DNA from: Caenorhabditis remanei
Lineage: Eukaryota > Nematoda > Chromadorea > Rhabditida > Rhabditidae
Direction of reading: 5' to 3'
NCBI RefSeq assembly: GCF_010183535.1
Contig: NC_071332.1
Coordinates: 16,740,001 to 16,804,000 of the forward strand
DNA: 64,000 bases
The translations under genes were made by a program, and so were the position numbers. Below the pieces are notes generated by a model. The model saw only the letters and a list, made by a program, of their open reading frames with translations. It searched no databases and was not told where the DNA came from. The number at the start of each line of letters is the position of its first letter. Position 1 is the stretch's first letter. Below, one piece after another: positions 53,185 to 64,000 of the stretch.

Positions 53185-53621
53185 TGTAACGGATCAGGCT
53201 GATCCGTTAGTTCCAACTCTATCAAATGTGTGCAACCCATTATCCCATCAAGCAGTACAACAACGAACGAACTCTCAATCACTAAATAATCGCTCGGTTA
53301 GACCTGCAAAGTTTCGTCGTCTCGTCGCCTCGCGTCTCCTCGCCGACACTCTCTCGCCTTCACCATTTCGCCGCCGCCGCCAACTTCCTCTTCACCCGCC
53401 AAACCGTTCACTATGGCGCCAATCTTCTTTTCTCTAAACTCTCTCACTCTCTCGTTTTCCCTATATAAGGAGCTGGAAAGCTCATTCTAGGCAGTCTTTT
53501 GTGGTCCCAACCTTTATCCCACGTTTGACTCTTGTTTCCCTTACTCCCCGCTCGCCTCTCAAATGTAACTACTCTTGCTCTAATAAACTAGTAGTCTCAA
53601 AAACCTGTTCGTACGTTTACT
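53185..53621 (+). repeat. 3' LTR
   Basis: Same length (437 bp) as the 5' LTR and, by eye, the same sequence throughout. TATA box near 53,461, AATAAA near 53,582. Followed by the ATAT duplication. Confidence 0.9.
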
Positions 53622-54042
53622 ATATGTTTGCAATGGTTTGATGTTTCTGAATGAAGCTCATAATCAAGAGTTCGAACTGTAGTGCCATCATGCTGTCTAG
53701 GATTATCTGTAAATCAGAAATAAATGGAATTATATCAGTTCGACGGAAACTTACAACATTATAGTGTAATGGGACCCCAAACCACTCAGGTAGGATACCA
53801 ACAACGTATCCTGCTAAAAATGGGAAAAGTGGAACAGCTTGCATTAGAAATGTCACATGTATATCAGTTAGAAAGCACATACTTAGATATGCCAGCAAAT
53901 AAAATCGAAAAGTTCCCAGTTTTTTACATTGAAAAATAAGTAAGTAAATGCCGAGGGAGTTCAGATAAAAAGAGATGATTCCAATAACATGATAACATGA
54001 AATAATCCAATAAGGTTCAGAGAAGTCTATGTTATACTGCAT

Positions 54043-54701
54043 GTTGGGAAAAAAGTGAATGTTCGGCTGATAATCATAGCCAGAAATTTAGTTGGTTGTG
54101 AGAGAGTGACAGGTGGAATATCATTGAAAAGCGCTATTTCTGTGAATTGTGGAAGTGAAAACTTATGAACTCATACCTTAAGTCATAACTCCTGCGCCAC
54201 CCGTCTCACAGTAGATCCACTTTAATCTGCATAAGAAATGAATAAAATGAGTCTCAACAACTCCAAGACACGTGTCCCGTGACCTACCAACTTGATACCA
54301 TCACTATCCTGGATGTGCTATAAACCCAACCTGATGATCTTACGGTAACTATCTATCCTACATTTTCCGCGGAAGAGTAAATTTCCAGAATGTCGAGGTT
54401 TTTCAACAATTCTACACTCTCTGCGTTTGACTGTTTACTGATGATGATGTTTGACACCATGGTTCGGAAAAAAGATATTTTTCTCTTTTTTAAAAGTTTT
54501 TCCGCCTAATCATAAACAACACATTGAATTAATATCTCGAAAGCAATTATAAGTGGTCACATTTTTTGAAAGGTATTATTGTGAAAAATTGCATGTTTGA
54601 GCGAAAATTAACATCATGTTTATCAGAGAGCCATGTCTTTTATAAAAGTGGTTTTTGGCAGTGATTTTTGTATCATAAAACGTTTTCCTATTCTTAAAAC
54701 C
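54043..54701. other. divergent spacer between sri copy I and the irld gene
   Basis: The left part is the standard sri spacer (to about 54,460); the right part is unique and must hold the irld promoter. No gene. Confidence 0.5.
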
Positions 54702-56544
54702 ATGGCCATATTCTTTTGTCTCATTGCTTATATTTTTCTAATTCAGTTCTCCCTTGGAAATTATGACAAGGATTTAAAACACGTTCTGGATGCCTATAAA
54801 GAAAGTTAGTTTCATTTAAAAAAAGTTTTTTTCATTCTCTTCAATTACTTCTTAATTCTTCAGACCCCGATTGTGTCTTCAATTACACTCAAGTCAACTC
54901 CACCACTATCAAATTTTTCCCACAATGTGAGATGGTGTATGCTATAATTGTTATCAACTCTGACACTGACTTATCGGGGGATCAGATCAAAACTGCATTT
55001 AAGAATATGAGCACATTGGTTGGCGGGATAAGAGTGGAAAACTCCGACCTAACCAATTTTTCATTTGTCACACCTCATAAGACCAGAGGTTATGTTGGCT
55101 TTTATTGTGAGACATGTGAGTTTAGAGATTGCGTGCGGAAATAGGAAATTCTTTGGGTTAATTTAGATGGGCTATTCATCAAAAACAATTCTTATCTTAC
55201 CAATGTCAGTATGTTATCAAACATCCGTTTGTACCCTGGAAACAGTCCGGGGGATTGTGTGATCCAAGTGAAGGATAATAAGTTGCTAGATATGGAAAAA
55301 TTGTGTGATAATGGGTGGCTGGCAGAGTCTACAGATCTAACAACAACTGGAAATTTGAAAAATTGTGGTTAGTTTTTTTTCTACTTTAAAGTTTCTAATT
55401 AGAAGTATTCAGGTTGTCAAATTAGTGAAATCTCGTCATCTGCTCAGAATTGCTCTGCCACTTATAACGGGATTCAGTTACTCAACGTTTCAGTCAATAC
55501 ATCTCATTTTTCAAATATCAAGCTTGTCAAAGGAATAATCAATATCCAAGATACAAACCTTCAAAACTTATCTTTTCTGAAAAGTTTTCAATACTGGACG
55601 GTTAGAAGCGACAAATCAATTATTCTCAATCTTCAGAATAATCCAGAGATGACCAGATTTTTATTACCGAAAATTTGGGTATCTGCATAACTTTTTTTCA
55701 AAACGTTCTAATTTAAAAATGTTTAAGAATATTGAAAATAATGCTCCAGATGGAATTACTCTTGCCAACTTTGAGAATTTGCACCCTGATTTCTGTCTGT
55801 CTCTGTCGGAGATGATGATCCTGCTCGAACTGAATTTACCTTTTGTGAATCTTCAAGCAAAATTCTGTGAGGACCCTGGAGATATTGGGGAGCTAATTTT
55901 ATGTCGGTTTACTTCGATGTACGATTTGCCGAATAACTGCGATATAGTTCTGGGAGACTTGAAGATAGAGAAAGGAGATGAAGATGACTGCACCAAGCTG
56001 AATAATATGAAGTATTTATTTGGCGCATTGATTGTCCAAAACACTGAATTAACAGATTTGGACAATTTGGCAGCTTGCAAACATATTGTGTCTTTAAATG
56101 GTAATATTTCAAGGCTCAAAACATATTGAGTTCCTAATTTCAGATTCATATCCAGTGATTCAATTCATTTCAAACAAGAAACTCAAAAATTTGGAACTTC
56201 GATACATTTATGTTTGTCAGAAATGTATTCTAAAAACTTTCAAAAAATATTTCAGAGTATAACAACCCGAGGCAAAAGAGAAGCTATAATTCAGGACAAC
56301 GATCTTTTCAAAGCAGAACTAGGCAATCAGTCCTGTCAGCTCTTTCAATCTTATACTGAATACTCTGAGTACGTGACAAGACTGGTGTATATTGGAGGGG
56401 ATTGTGGTAAATATACTTTGTAAAACATTTTATCAAATACATTAAAATCTTTTAGGTGCTCGCGTGGATATCAAACAGATTTCTACTATCAGTACTAATC
56501 TCTCATCAATTTTAGTGACCGTGCTTATATTTTTCATTTTTTGA
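54702..56544 (+). CDS. irld-like receptor L-domain protein, complete
   Basis: Eight exons: 54702-54804, 54864-55115, 55167-55367, 55413-55678, 55728-56100, 56144-56211, 56256-56406 and 56456-56544. All are GT/AG and sum to 500 codons plus stop. A signal peptide (MAIFFCLIAYIFLIQFSLG) is followed by two receptor L-domains rich in spaced cysteines and leucine/asparagine (e.g. LVKGIINIQDTNLQNLSFL and YLFGALIVQNTELTDLDNL, the strand-turn repeat of insulin/EGF-receptor L-domains). A hydrophobic C-terminus (ILVTVLIFFIF) suggests a GPI-anchor signal or short membrane tail. There is no kinase domain. This is the layout of the nematode irld family, thought to bind ligands such as insulin-like peptides; the ligand here is unknown. 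Confidence 0.8.
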
Positions 56545-56898
56545 ATAATCTTAATAACACTTCAATTTTGCATAATTTAAAAAGGAAGGAGTAATTGCCC
56601 CACTATCTCCAGTAAAATACCGTTGAAGGGCTCTAACTAGTGATGCGAAAATGGCAATGCAGGTGTGCCAGATATCAAAGGAATATGATCTAAGAATTTG
56701 ATTGTTACAGAATGAAAACATTACTACTTATATCTATTTTATTTATTGAAACGAATGAACAAGTCACTGACACGTAAAATTTGAAATAAAGTTGGATGAA
56801 ATTTAAAATGTAGGCAGGGCGCAGATTAAAATATGGGATTTGAGGGTTTATCTAAAGACAAACATTGATAATGACTACCAAGTCGCTGACAAAACCGC
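56545..56898. other. convergent 3' spacer
   Basis: Between the 3' ends of the irld-like and str-like genes. AT-rich, no feature supported. Confidence 0.4.
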
Positions 56899-58147
56899 TT
56901 AGTTCATAACAGTTGGAGAATTCACATTCTTCGATCCTGTCTGATTTGTACTTGGCTCTGTTTCCACGGTACTCAATAACTGTTTACATTTATCCAAAAA
57001 CTGAATGATGAGTTCTGGAAGATGTACACTGAACAAACGATATTCATACGTCAACTCACTTTTTGCAGCTTTTTTGTAGTCTGCAACGATATACATAACA
57101 ATGATAGCATCCATTGCTGGGTACAATGTGAAGGCGCAGAGGAATATTCCAGTTGGTAGATCACACTCTAGATCTAGTAGAGGAAGGTAGATTATAAGCA
57201 TCACAGGAGAAAACAGAGTTATAGTGGGCGTCACAATCTGGAGAATAAGAGTCTTGAAAAATTGCTTGTGTAGGTTTCTCAATGAAATTGAGAGCATTTG
57301 AAGCTTTTCCTCCATGCCAATATACATAAAAATAGCACAATAGATGATTACAGTATACTGGATAGCCATGATACATGTCATGGTAGTTGTCGACGAAATA
57401 TTAAACCATCGGATAGAACCGGTAGCGTCATAGGCAACGACGGCTACACCCGAAACCTCAGATATGTCGAGATTGAGTTTTTGAAGCATATCAGAGCTGA
57501 AGTAATAAGCTAAAAGTAATTTCATTACACTCGACTTGCTTCAAGTATCCTTTTGAGTATTCGTCTATTTTATCAAAATACAAAATCCCCAGAGCCCAAG
57601 CAACACCGAAGAACACCGAATAGACAACAGAGATCATAAACTTCCATCCTTTGAAAAAGCGGAGTTTCGTTTCACTGAAAAGCAACACTTCATCACAATT
57701 CGTTTCCGAGAGAACTTACTCAAAAATCGCCCAGTATCGATATAAAAATTGAACCGATAGCATGGAAATGGTGGATGCGTAGACTCCCGTGTAAAAGCAC
57801 AAACAGAAGGTTACAGTGTCTTGACTCATTCCAAATGGGCGACTGGTACTATAGAAGACATAACCAGCATTGTGAGAATACACATTCTAAAATTGAAACA
57901 AGTGAAATGTTTTCTATTTCCTGAATACCGGATAAAGAATCAGCTCTATCGTTGCGAAAAATATACCAACTGTTGGGAAGAGAATTAGTAGATATTTATA
58001 ACTTCCAAAACTTCTGGATATCCCAAAAACAGTAAGAAATATTAGAATGTAACAGAAGAAAGTGGTAGAGAAGAATCCAAACTGAGCAATAAGCTGGGCG
58101 ATTTTCACATAGATAGTGAAGGATTTCGATTCAGAAGCGTCGGGCAT
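56899..58147 (-). CDS. str-like chemoreceptor with one unresolved frame problem
   Basis: ATG at 58147; exon 1 to about 57,946 holds TM1-TM2 (FGSYKYLLILFPTVGIFFAT). The next exon has NVYSHNAGYVFYSTSRPFGMS and the str/srj signature SMLSVQFLYRYWAIF. A third begins KLRFFKGWKFMI and contains GILYFDKIDEYSKGYLK. The last large exon (57,520-56,899) has the MEEKLQMLSISLRNLHKQFFKTLILQ loop and TM6-TM7. Between YLK and SDMLQKLNLDI (about 57,535-57,495) neither straight reading nor any GT/AG pair of reasonable length gives a continuous frame. It may be a recent pseudogene, an assembly error, or use an unusual splice site. Confidence 0.7.
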
Positions 58148-58528
58148 TTTCAGAATGATGATAACGTTATGTTGGCTAACTATACGCTGGTATTAATGTT
58201 TTTGAATAAAGATATATGGCAGACAGGAAATTGTATTACAGACTATTGTTTCAGACTGTCTTTGATTAGATCTTATAGACTACGTCTGTATGACAGGAAA
58301 TTGAATCGTATAATATTGTTATCAGAATGCTTTTAATGTAAAAACGGTGTGTGTACCCGTATTAAGATAATTACCGTAAAACCTGTAATAGAACTACATG
58401 GACTTCTATTTTTCCAACACATTCGGAGATACAGGCGTACTTTATTAAAATGTGAACATCTGTTTTTCGAAGATGAGAAGAACCATTTGGATATTTTCTC
58501 AATGAAACCTCAAACACTCTTGATAAAT
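58148..58528. other. spacer, no gene seen
   Basis: Contains a short tandem-like pair near 58,205-58,315 (GACAGGAAATTG occurs twice). Otherwise nothing supported. Confidence 0.4.
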
Positions 58529-59515
58529 TTAAACAAAAACTGAAAAACAATTCTCAATAACTTTTCGTCGAATTCTTTGATGTATTTCCAGTGCCACAAC
58601 TATTGACTCGGTCCTTGTAGGCTCGTTGACCTGAAATCCGTGTCATTCTACTGCTGTCGTCTTAATTCTTACCTTCGTCTTAGCCCTTCTCCAGAAAAAT
58701 TTCATAGCAACTTCCCGATAATGTGAAGACATAAACAAACAAACAAAACAGTGAGTCACTGAATTCAAGGTTAGCAATGTTTTGGGGATATGCGCCAGCA
58801 TCATAGTTAGTTGTCTGAAAGTTTAAGTGGAATTTGCTATGTTGATAAAAGTACATTGACTCTTACACTCGAAAAAAATGGAATGTTGTCGTTTGGATAG
58901 GGCCATTTGCTAAAAATGAAAAGTATACTGTATCCAAGCGTAGCTATCAAAAAGGAGACAGTCATTCCAATTATCAAATTTGAAGTATTATCTTGTCTAA
59001 AATTTTTCTTAAAACAAGAAAATAAAAATAAAACTGATTGATTACTTTTCAGATCCCAATCTCTTCCGCCGTTTCTTTGCAATCTTGAGCGCTACCAGAA
59101 GAATTACAGTAAGAAAAGTGTAGATCACGGTGAGCACTAATATACTGAAACCCTCTGTGAGTTCGTGTTGTGCCACTTTTCATCTTCGAGTCCAATAAAA
59201 TAGCAACTGAAAATCAAATATTTTGCTTTGGTGGGCCGGAGTGAAACTCACAATGACACACATCTTTATGGGGTTTTGCCCGAAGATAAAACTCTGCGTA
59301 CCAAATTCCCAAAATAAGATTAAAAATAAACACTACAAAAATTGCTGTGGAAAGTTTCGTCAATCGATTTGCCACCGCGCTCATAGAGAACATAACAGAG
59401 ACAGTGCGGATAAAGTCATCGACAAGGCAAGTACTATGGAACACATTCTCCCAAATTTTTGAACTCCTCCAGAATACCATTCAACTCCCATATAAAGCCA
59501 TTGCTTGAAACTAGC
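58529..59515 (-). CDS. srw-like chemoreceptor, 3' part (5' end lost in the assembly gap)
   Basis: Readable exons: 59,515 to about 59,250 with FIRTVSVMFSMSAVANRL and a TM4 segment (IFVVFIFNLILGIWYAEFYL), about 59,175-59,050 with TM5 and ALKIAKKRRKRLGSEK, about 58,998-58,867 with IGMTVSFLIATLGYSIL, and the TM7 exon with LNSVTHCFVCLFMSSHYREV, then a basic tail ending near 58529. Motifs place it in the srw class but it is distant from the three other copies. The N-terminus and TM1-TM3 would lie under or beyond the run of N. Confidence 0.65.
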
Positions 59516-59615
59516 NNNNNNNNNNNNNNNNNNNNNNNNNNNNNNNNNNNNNNNNNNNNNNNNNNNNNNNNNNNNNNNNNNNNNNNNNNNNNNNNNNNNN
59601 NNNNNNNNNNNNNNN
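59516..59615. other. assembly gap (100 N)
   Basis: Exactly 100 N, the conventional placeholder for a gap of unknown size. The sequence changes abruptly from a srw-like gene to the interior of a CACAGG transposon. Confidence 0.97.
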
Positions 59616-60374
59616 AAAAATCACATAACATTGGGATAATTAGGTTCACAAAAAGAGGTTCGAATCTGGGACGGAGACGGCGGATGACTTCTGATTTGAC
59701 CGTTCTTGTACCCTTGAAATCGGAATATTGAGAGTACGGTACAATTTTGTAGCTCCTTTTACCGTATTGTTCCATTCGAACTCTGCACCATTTCCCTCGT
59801 TAACTGCCGAAATTCTGAAAAAAATTGATTAAAATATTATTTTGTATTGGCGATACTTACTTCCATTGTTAGTCGTTTATCCATTTTATGCAGCTGGCGG
59901 AGGCACGAACGTCCATCTTTTCCTTCTGTCGCCGTTAATCATTTTCTGAAAAGTAAACAATTTAGGATAATTCCATGGAAAGTCAAATGTATCGACGGCT
60001 ACCGATGCAATCCTCACGCGAGTAAAATTTTTTAAAGCAAGATTTTGAACGATCGCGAATGAAAAAAGCTCAAAATTAGAAAACAAACAAGAAAAATAAA
60101 TAATTCAGCAAGAAAAAAATTAGATGGACGAGGGTGCAGTCTTTAGTCACTCAGACTTCAGCCATCGGTAACGGATCCATACGCGAATCCGTATTCTAAC
60201 CGCGTGCGAGGCAATTGCGTTTCTGCGCAAAAGTACAGAGCCGTATTCTATCCGTTCGCGATTTTTGGAAACGGACCGTACGCGATTGGCCAGTCGTGAA
60301 AATAGCCGTAACGGATCAGTTACGGACCAGAAACCTGGTCCATCCGCATACGGTTGAAGCGCACTTTACCTGTG
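59616..60374. mobile_element. CACAGG-type DNA transposon, right part (duplicate of 42971-43729)
   Basis: Begins inside the element and ends CCTGTG at 60374, followed by the same AA flank. Looks identical by eye to 42971-43729; see the note on assembly duplication. Confidence 0.85.
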
Positions 60375-60619
60375 AATAAAGTTAATGTTTTTCTCCTCCT
60401 TTTTGTTCTACTGCACTTTAACATAACATGTAACATTGTCTCACCGTTCCTCTAACATGTCACGACACTCAAACATTAGCTGTGAGTGTGGATGAGCAGA
60501 GAGATTCTTCCACTTTTAACATTTTTATTGCATGATTAGAGACATAAAAAGCAGATAACATAAATAAGTATCATCGGTTTCATGACCAAACTGTCTCGTT
60601 ATTCAATCAGTGCACACTT

Positions 60620-61328
60620 TCAAGAAATAGCTGGTGAAACTCTCACATCAGTTGTTATTCTTCGCTTTCGCAAACTGAAAACTTAAAAAATTAGTTCAAT
60701 TGTACGGCTTTTACTCACAATGTCATCTTTTTTGAAGCATACTCCCTGAATGGAGGAAAAAATAAAAAAAGTGAGATAATATTGATTGATGAATGGGAAG
60801 AAAACAGTACTGCACAAACCGAACCAACAAATTGTGCATATCGAAGTTCCAAAACGATAGAGACCACCATTAGAGATATTGGAGATACACAAAGAATAGT
60901 AGTTGCAATTTGTACAAGTAAACTTCTTATCGCATCTTCGTGCTTTTTGAATGTTCCAGAAGATATTTGCAGTTTCAGTACACGCATTAGTCGGAAAAGG
61001 TCCATAATAATGAGAGCTAGCATAGAGCAAGCAACAGATAAAAACATAAATATTATTGCAGCAATAAACACATATGTATTGTTTTTAAAATACAAATCGA
61101 AGTGTGGTAACTGTTGAAAACTGGACAAATATTCAGGGTAGAACTGAAAATTTATAGGTAATCAATCTACTATCCTTTCTATCGTCAAACCTCCGCAATA
61201 TATCTCAATTGTTCTTCTTTCTGTACGTGAAAAGCATTGAAACAACAAATAACGAGTAAAGGAGTAAACAGAAAACAAAGATAATATAAGGGAAACAGAA
61301 AACTTGGTAGAGTATTTGTTTTTAATAT
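60620..61328 (-). pseudogene. sri-like 3' half, duplicate of copy I
   Basis: Same sequence as 43975-44683, including the LTR insertion point in exon 2. The 5' half would lie beyond the window. Confidence 0.85.
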
Positions 61329-64000
61329 TGTAACGGATCAGGCTGATCCGTTAGTTCCAACTCTATCAAATGTGTGCAACCCATTATCCCATCAAGCAGT
61401 ACAACAACGAACGAACTCTCAATCACTAAATAATCGCTCGGTTAGACCTGCAAAGTTTCGTCGTCTCGTCGCCTCGCGTCTCCTCGCCGACACTCTCTCG
61501 CCTTCACCATTTCGCCGCCGCCGCCAACTTCCTCTTCACCCGCCAAACCGTTCACTATGGCGCCAATCTTCTTTTCTCTAAACTCTCTCACTCTCTCGTT
61601 TTCCCTATATAAGGAGCTGGAAAGCTCATTCTAGGCAGTCTTTTGTGGTCCCAACCTTTATCCCACGTTTGACTCTTGTTTCCCTTACTCCCCGCTCGCC
61701 TCTCAAATGTAACTACTCTTGCTCTAATAAACTAGTAGTCTCAAAAACCTGTTCGTACGTTTACTGGTAGCAGCGAGTGTAGTCTAAGCGTAGGAACTTG
61801 TTCGCTTTTTGCCATCATTTTTCCTCCTTAGGCTTAATTAAGATCCTTTCGGCAGGTTTGTTTTCTCTAGTTTATTGCGCTTACGGGTAACATAAACCTT
61901 AGCATTTGTAGTTCCCCTAGTGTCTTTCCGTTTTTATTAGAGTGGCCAATCTTTTAAAAACATTAGTGTCAGCGCTAGGTTCTGTAGGTAAGGGGTTGGG
62001 TTTCATTAGTTAAACGGGACAAAAGCTCCGTCTCGTTAGTTAAGTTTTAGCGGGAATTTTCACTCTGGGTTGTCACGTATCTTTCCGCTTTTTCTTTTCT
62101 TTCGGACGGAGGGAATATAGTGCGGATTGCCTAGACCTTCCCTGTCCGGAAGAACATTTCTCGTGAATTAACCGTTAATTGTTTCTTTCGTTATCTTTCC
62201 CTCAGCTCGGCGCAAGCCGGCGGAGGTTTTCTCTTTTTCAGCGAACTTTTAAGTTCAAACCGTGGTTGTGGTGTGTCGAAGTGGCGTCGTGTTGTGTCAG
62301 CATACAGCGTCATGTGTTCGGACGAGAGCAAAGAAGTCGTCAGCAGGACAACCGGGAGTGCGCATCGATCGGAGTCGAGGAGGAATGTCGAGACGACATA
62401 CAGGTATAAAATAGAAAAGTGTTGCTCCAGTCTGCACAGTGAGACCCATGCTTCGGCATTCGCCTCCGCGACATGGTTTAACATTTTTATTGTCTGTTTA
62501 AAAACAGTACATTCGTAGCCTACTCTCCAAAACAACCTTTCTCGTAATGGCGAAAGCCGAACAGTTAAGAGCAACAGAAGGGATCGATCGGCGCAAGCAG
62601 CGAAAGTCGTTGAAGAACAACAACCAAGCAAGACCTGCAGAGGAGAAGATGACGTGATTTTGGTCAAGACGCAGTGAGCAACAACAACAAAATCGTGGCA
62701 ACGGGCTTCCCAACAGAAACAATGGCGAAGCGGTTCTCGGTATAGCTGAGGTTGTATCAGAACCTGGGCATGGCGCAGCGGAATCGTGGAACTTCCCTGG
62801 AAGCCCAGCGGCGGGATCAGGCACGGCCGGTGATCATTTGGAAGCAACATCTCCAAACCGTCGATAGGAAGCCGAGATTTATGTCTCGCGGTGTCGGCTC
62901 CTGGGCGTGAAAGTCACAAGGTGATGACGGAAACGTTTGCGATCAAACAGAGGATCACGGGAGTTTTTCGAGTATCCGGTGAAGTCCGATGACGACATGG
63001 CTAAAAGACGAAAGTCAGAGTTGATTAGTGGCCACCGAGAGTTTTATACTCGAATCAACTAGAAGTCGGAGTCCACGGCTCTGCGTTGCCCGCTTGTGGA
63101 GCGGCAATTCGAAAGCAAAGAACAGCTGGTACAGAGACAACAGCGGATCTGGACAAAGAAGACACGGACAAGAAGAAGTCAGGTGAAGTCAGAACAATGT
63201 CAGCAGCAGAAGAAGTCAAGTCAAGACAGTTGAGAAAGACGAAGAGTGAAGTCATCAGGAGTTCAGAACAAGAAGCAAAGTGAAATCAGCAATGAGGAAA
63301 CTGAGTATCAAGGAAAGAGCAAGCGACGATAAACTACAGGTAAAACTCTTGTTGACGGATTCTGCACAGTGAGGCCCACGCCTCGGCGTTCGTCTCCGCA
63401 TAATACCTGAAACGTTGAGTGTATCAAACTTTGAATCATAAAACAGTTGTAATCTAATGATTAATGTCGTAAGGTTATTTAAGCACAATTTTCAGGGTTT
63501 AGTTTACATTCAGGCATAGTCAAGTGTACGAAGAAGGCGGAAGCAAGTTGGGACAAGTCAATGAGCAAGCAAAGACAGAAGACGTTGGTAACACGTGCAT
63601 CAGTATTCAACTCAAAGAAGAAGAGAGACAGAACGATTGTAGTCGGAAGCAAGAACATCGTAGAAGACATCATTGTTCAACGGAAGACAACAAAAAGTCA
63701 CTTCGAAGTCAGTACGTGTGAATACGTAGGCAAAGCAACGAGACATTCAGAATCAGGCAGTACAGCTATCATTTTCTTAATGAAAGTTTATGAACAGTTC
63801 AGTCAATGAAGCAAAGACAAGTCAAACGTTCAAATGCTAAGTTTTTGTTCAGATCGTTACAGAGTTTCAGGTCGAAGCAAAGTAGTTCAAGCTGAGCGAC
63901 GTCAGTCAACAAGTTAATGCAGAAAGCTAGCCAAGCTGAAACAACAAGTCAAGGTAGTCAAGCAACAACTTTCAGACAAGAAGAGAAGAAGTCAAGAGAA
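61329..64000 (+). mobile_element. LTR retrotransposon 5' part, duplicate of 44684-47355
   Basis: LTR at 61329-61765, then leader with both GC-rich repeats (62431-62470, 63361-63400) and the two apparent introns (62404-62507, 63340-63495). Runs off the window. Confidence 0.85.

Larger units (their letters stand above)
44684..53621 (+). mobile_element. nonautonomous-looking LTR retrotransposon with Gag-like ORF and antisense RNase H
   Basis: 8,938 bp with two 437-bp LTRs that look identical by eye and a 4-bp ATAT duplication (44680-44683, 53622-53625) in a sri exon whose intact paralogues give the empty site. Internal order: primer-site region, about 6 kb of leader without long sense ORFs, an antisense RNase H domain at 50.0-50.5 kb, a sense Gag-like ORF at 51.2-52.6 kb, a purine-rich tract, and the 3' LTR. 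No sense reverse transcriptase, protease or integrase motif seen, so it presumably depends on a partner element. Near-identical LTRs indicate recent insertion. The superfamily (Gypsy-like) is suggested by the 4-bp duplication and the Gag tail, not proven. Confidence 0.88.
43975..54042 (-). pseudogene. sri-like chemoreceptor (copy I), interrupted by the LTR retrotransposon
   Basis: The 5' half is at 54042-53622 (exon 1 from MQYNIDFSEPYWIISCYHV and exon 2 as far as QKHQTIANI). The 3' half is at 44683-43975, continuing exon 2, then exon 3 (44,496-44,074) and the last exon. Removing 44684-53621 and one ATAT would leave the exon continuous, with no other lesion visible. The insertion falls in the TM4-TM5 loop codons, so the gene is null. 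It belongs to the F/H sub-lineage. Confidence 0.85.

Overview
The window reads as nuclear DNA of a Caenorhabditis nematode. It has AT-rich intergenic DNA, very short introns (about 40-55 bp) ending in TTTCAG, clusters of nematode-only chemoreceptor families (sri-, srw- and str-like), DUF281 and irld (receptor L-domain) genes, and nematode-type mobile DNA. A run of 100 N at 59516-59615 marks a scaffold join. The species cannot be fixed from the sequence alone.

Layout. From 1 to 10.2 kb lie chemoreceptor genes (srw 5' end, sri, srw, srw, broken sri), nearly all on the minus strand, plus one DUF281 gene on the plus strand. From 10,518 to 30,164 lies one Maverick/Polinton virus-like DNA transposon. 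It has terminal inverted repeats of about 625 bp, a perfect 6-bp target duplication (CAGCAA), and genes for protein-primed DNA polymerase B, packaging ATPase, retroviral-like integrase, penton and major capsid proteins, a basic PX-like protein and an adenain-like protease, with several small genes. Its capsid gene is split by a 1.3-kb insertion and its left terminal repeat carries another transposon. Between capsid and protease it carries a spliced ORF resembling the L1-PAZ region of an Argonaute, possibly a captured host RNA-silencing gene.

From 30.2 to 44 kb a tandem array of sri-like receptors alternates intact copies and pseudogenes. It includes a second copy of the DUF281-srw-sri block of 6.5-10.2 kb. 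At 42,443-43,729 a DNA transposon with CACAGGTGA ends and a 2-bp target duplication sits in a spacer; it is the same structural type as the element inside the Maverick repeat.

From 44,684 to 53,621 an LTR retrotransposon with equal 437-bp LTRs interrupts a sri gene (4-bp duplication ATAT). It has no visible reverse transcriptase or integrase. It has a roughly 6-kb intron-bearing, AGTCA-rich leader, one Gag-like ORF, and a well preserved RNase H domain in antisense. From 54.7 to 59.5 kb lie an irld gene, a str-like receptor with one frame problem, and the 3' part of a srw-like gene ending at the gap. After the gap, 59,616-64,000 appears to repeat 42,971-47,355 without change (shift 16,645), which looks more like an assembly duplication than biology.

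Together this is a fast-evolving receptor cluster repeatedly hit by insertions. The cluster's paralogous spacers and genes act as internal empty-site references, so several insertions can be dated and delimited from the window itself.
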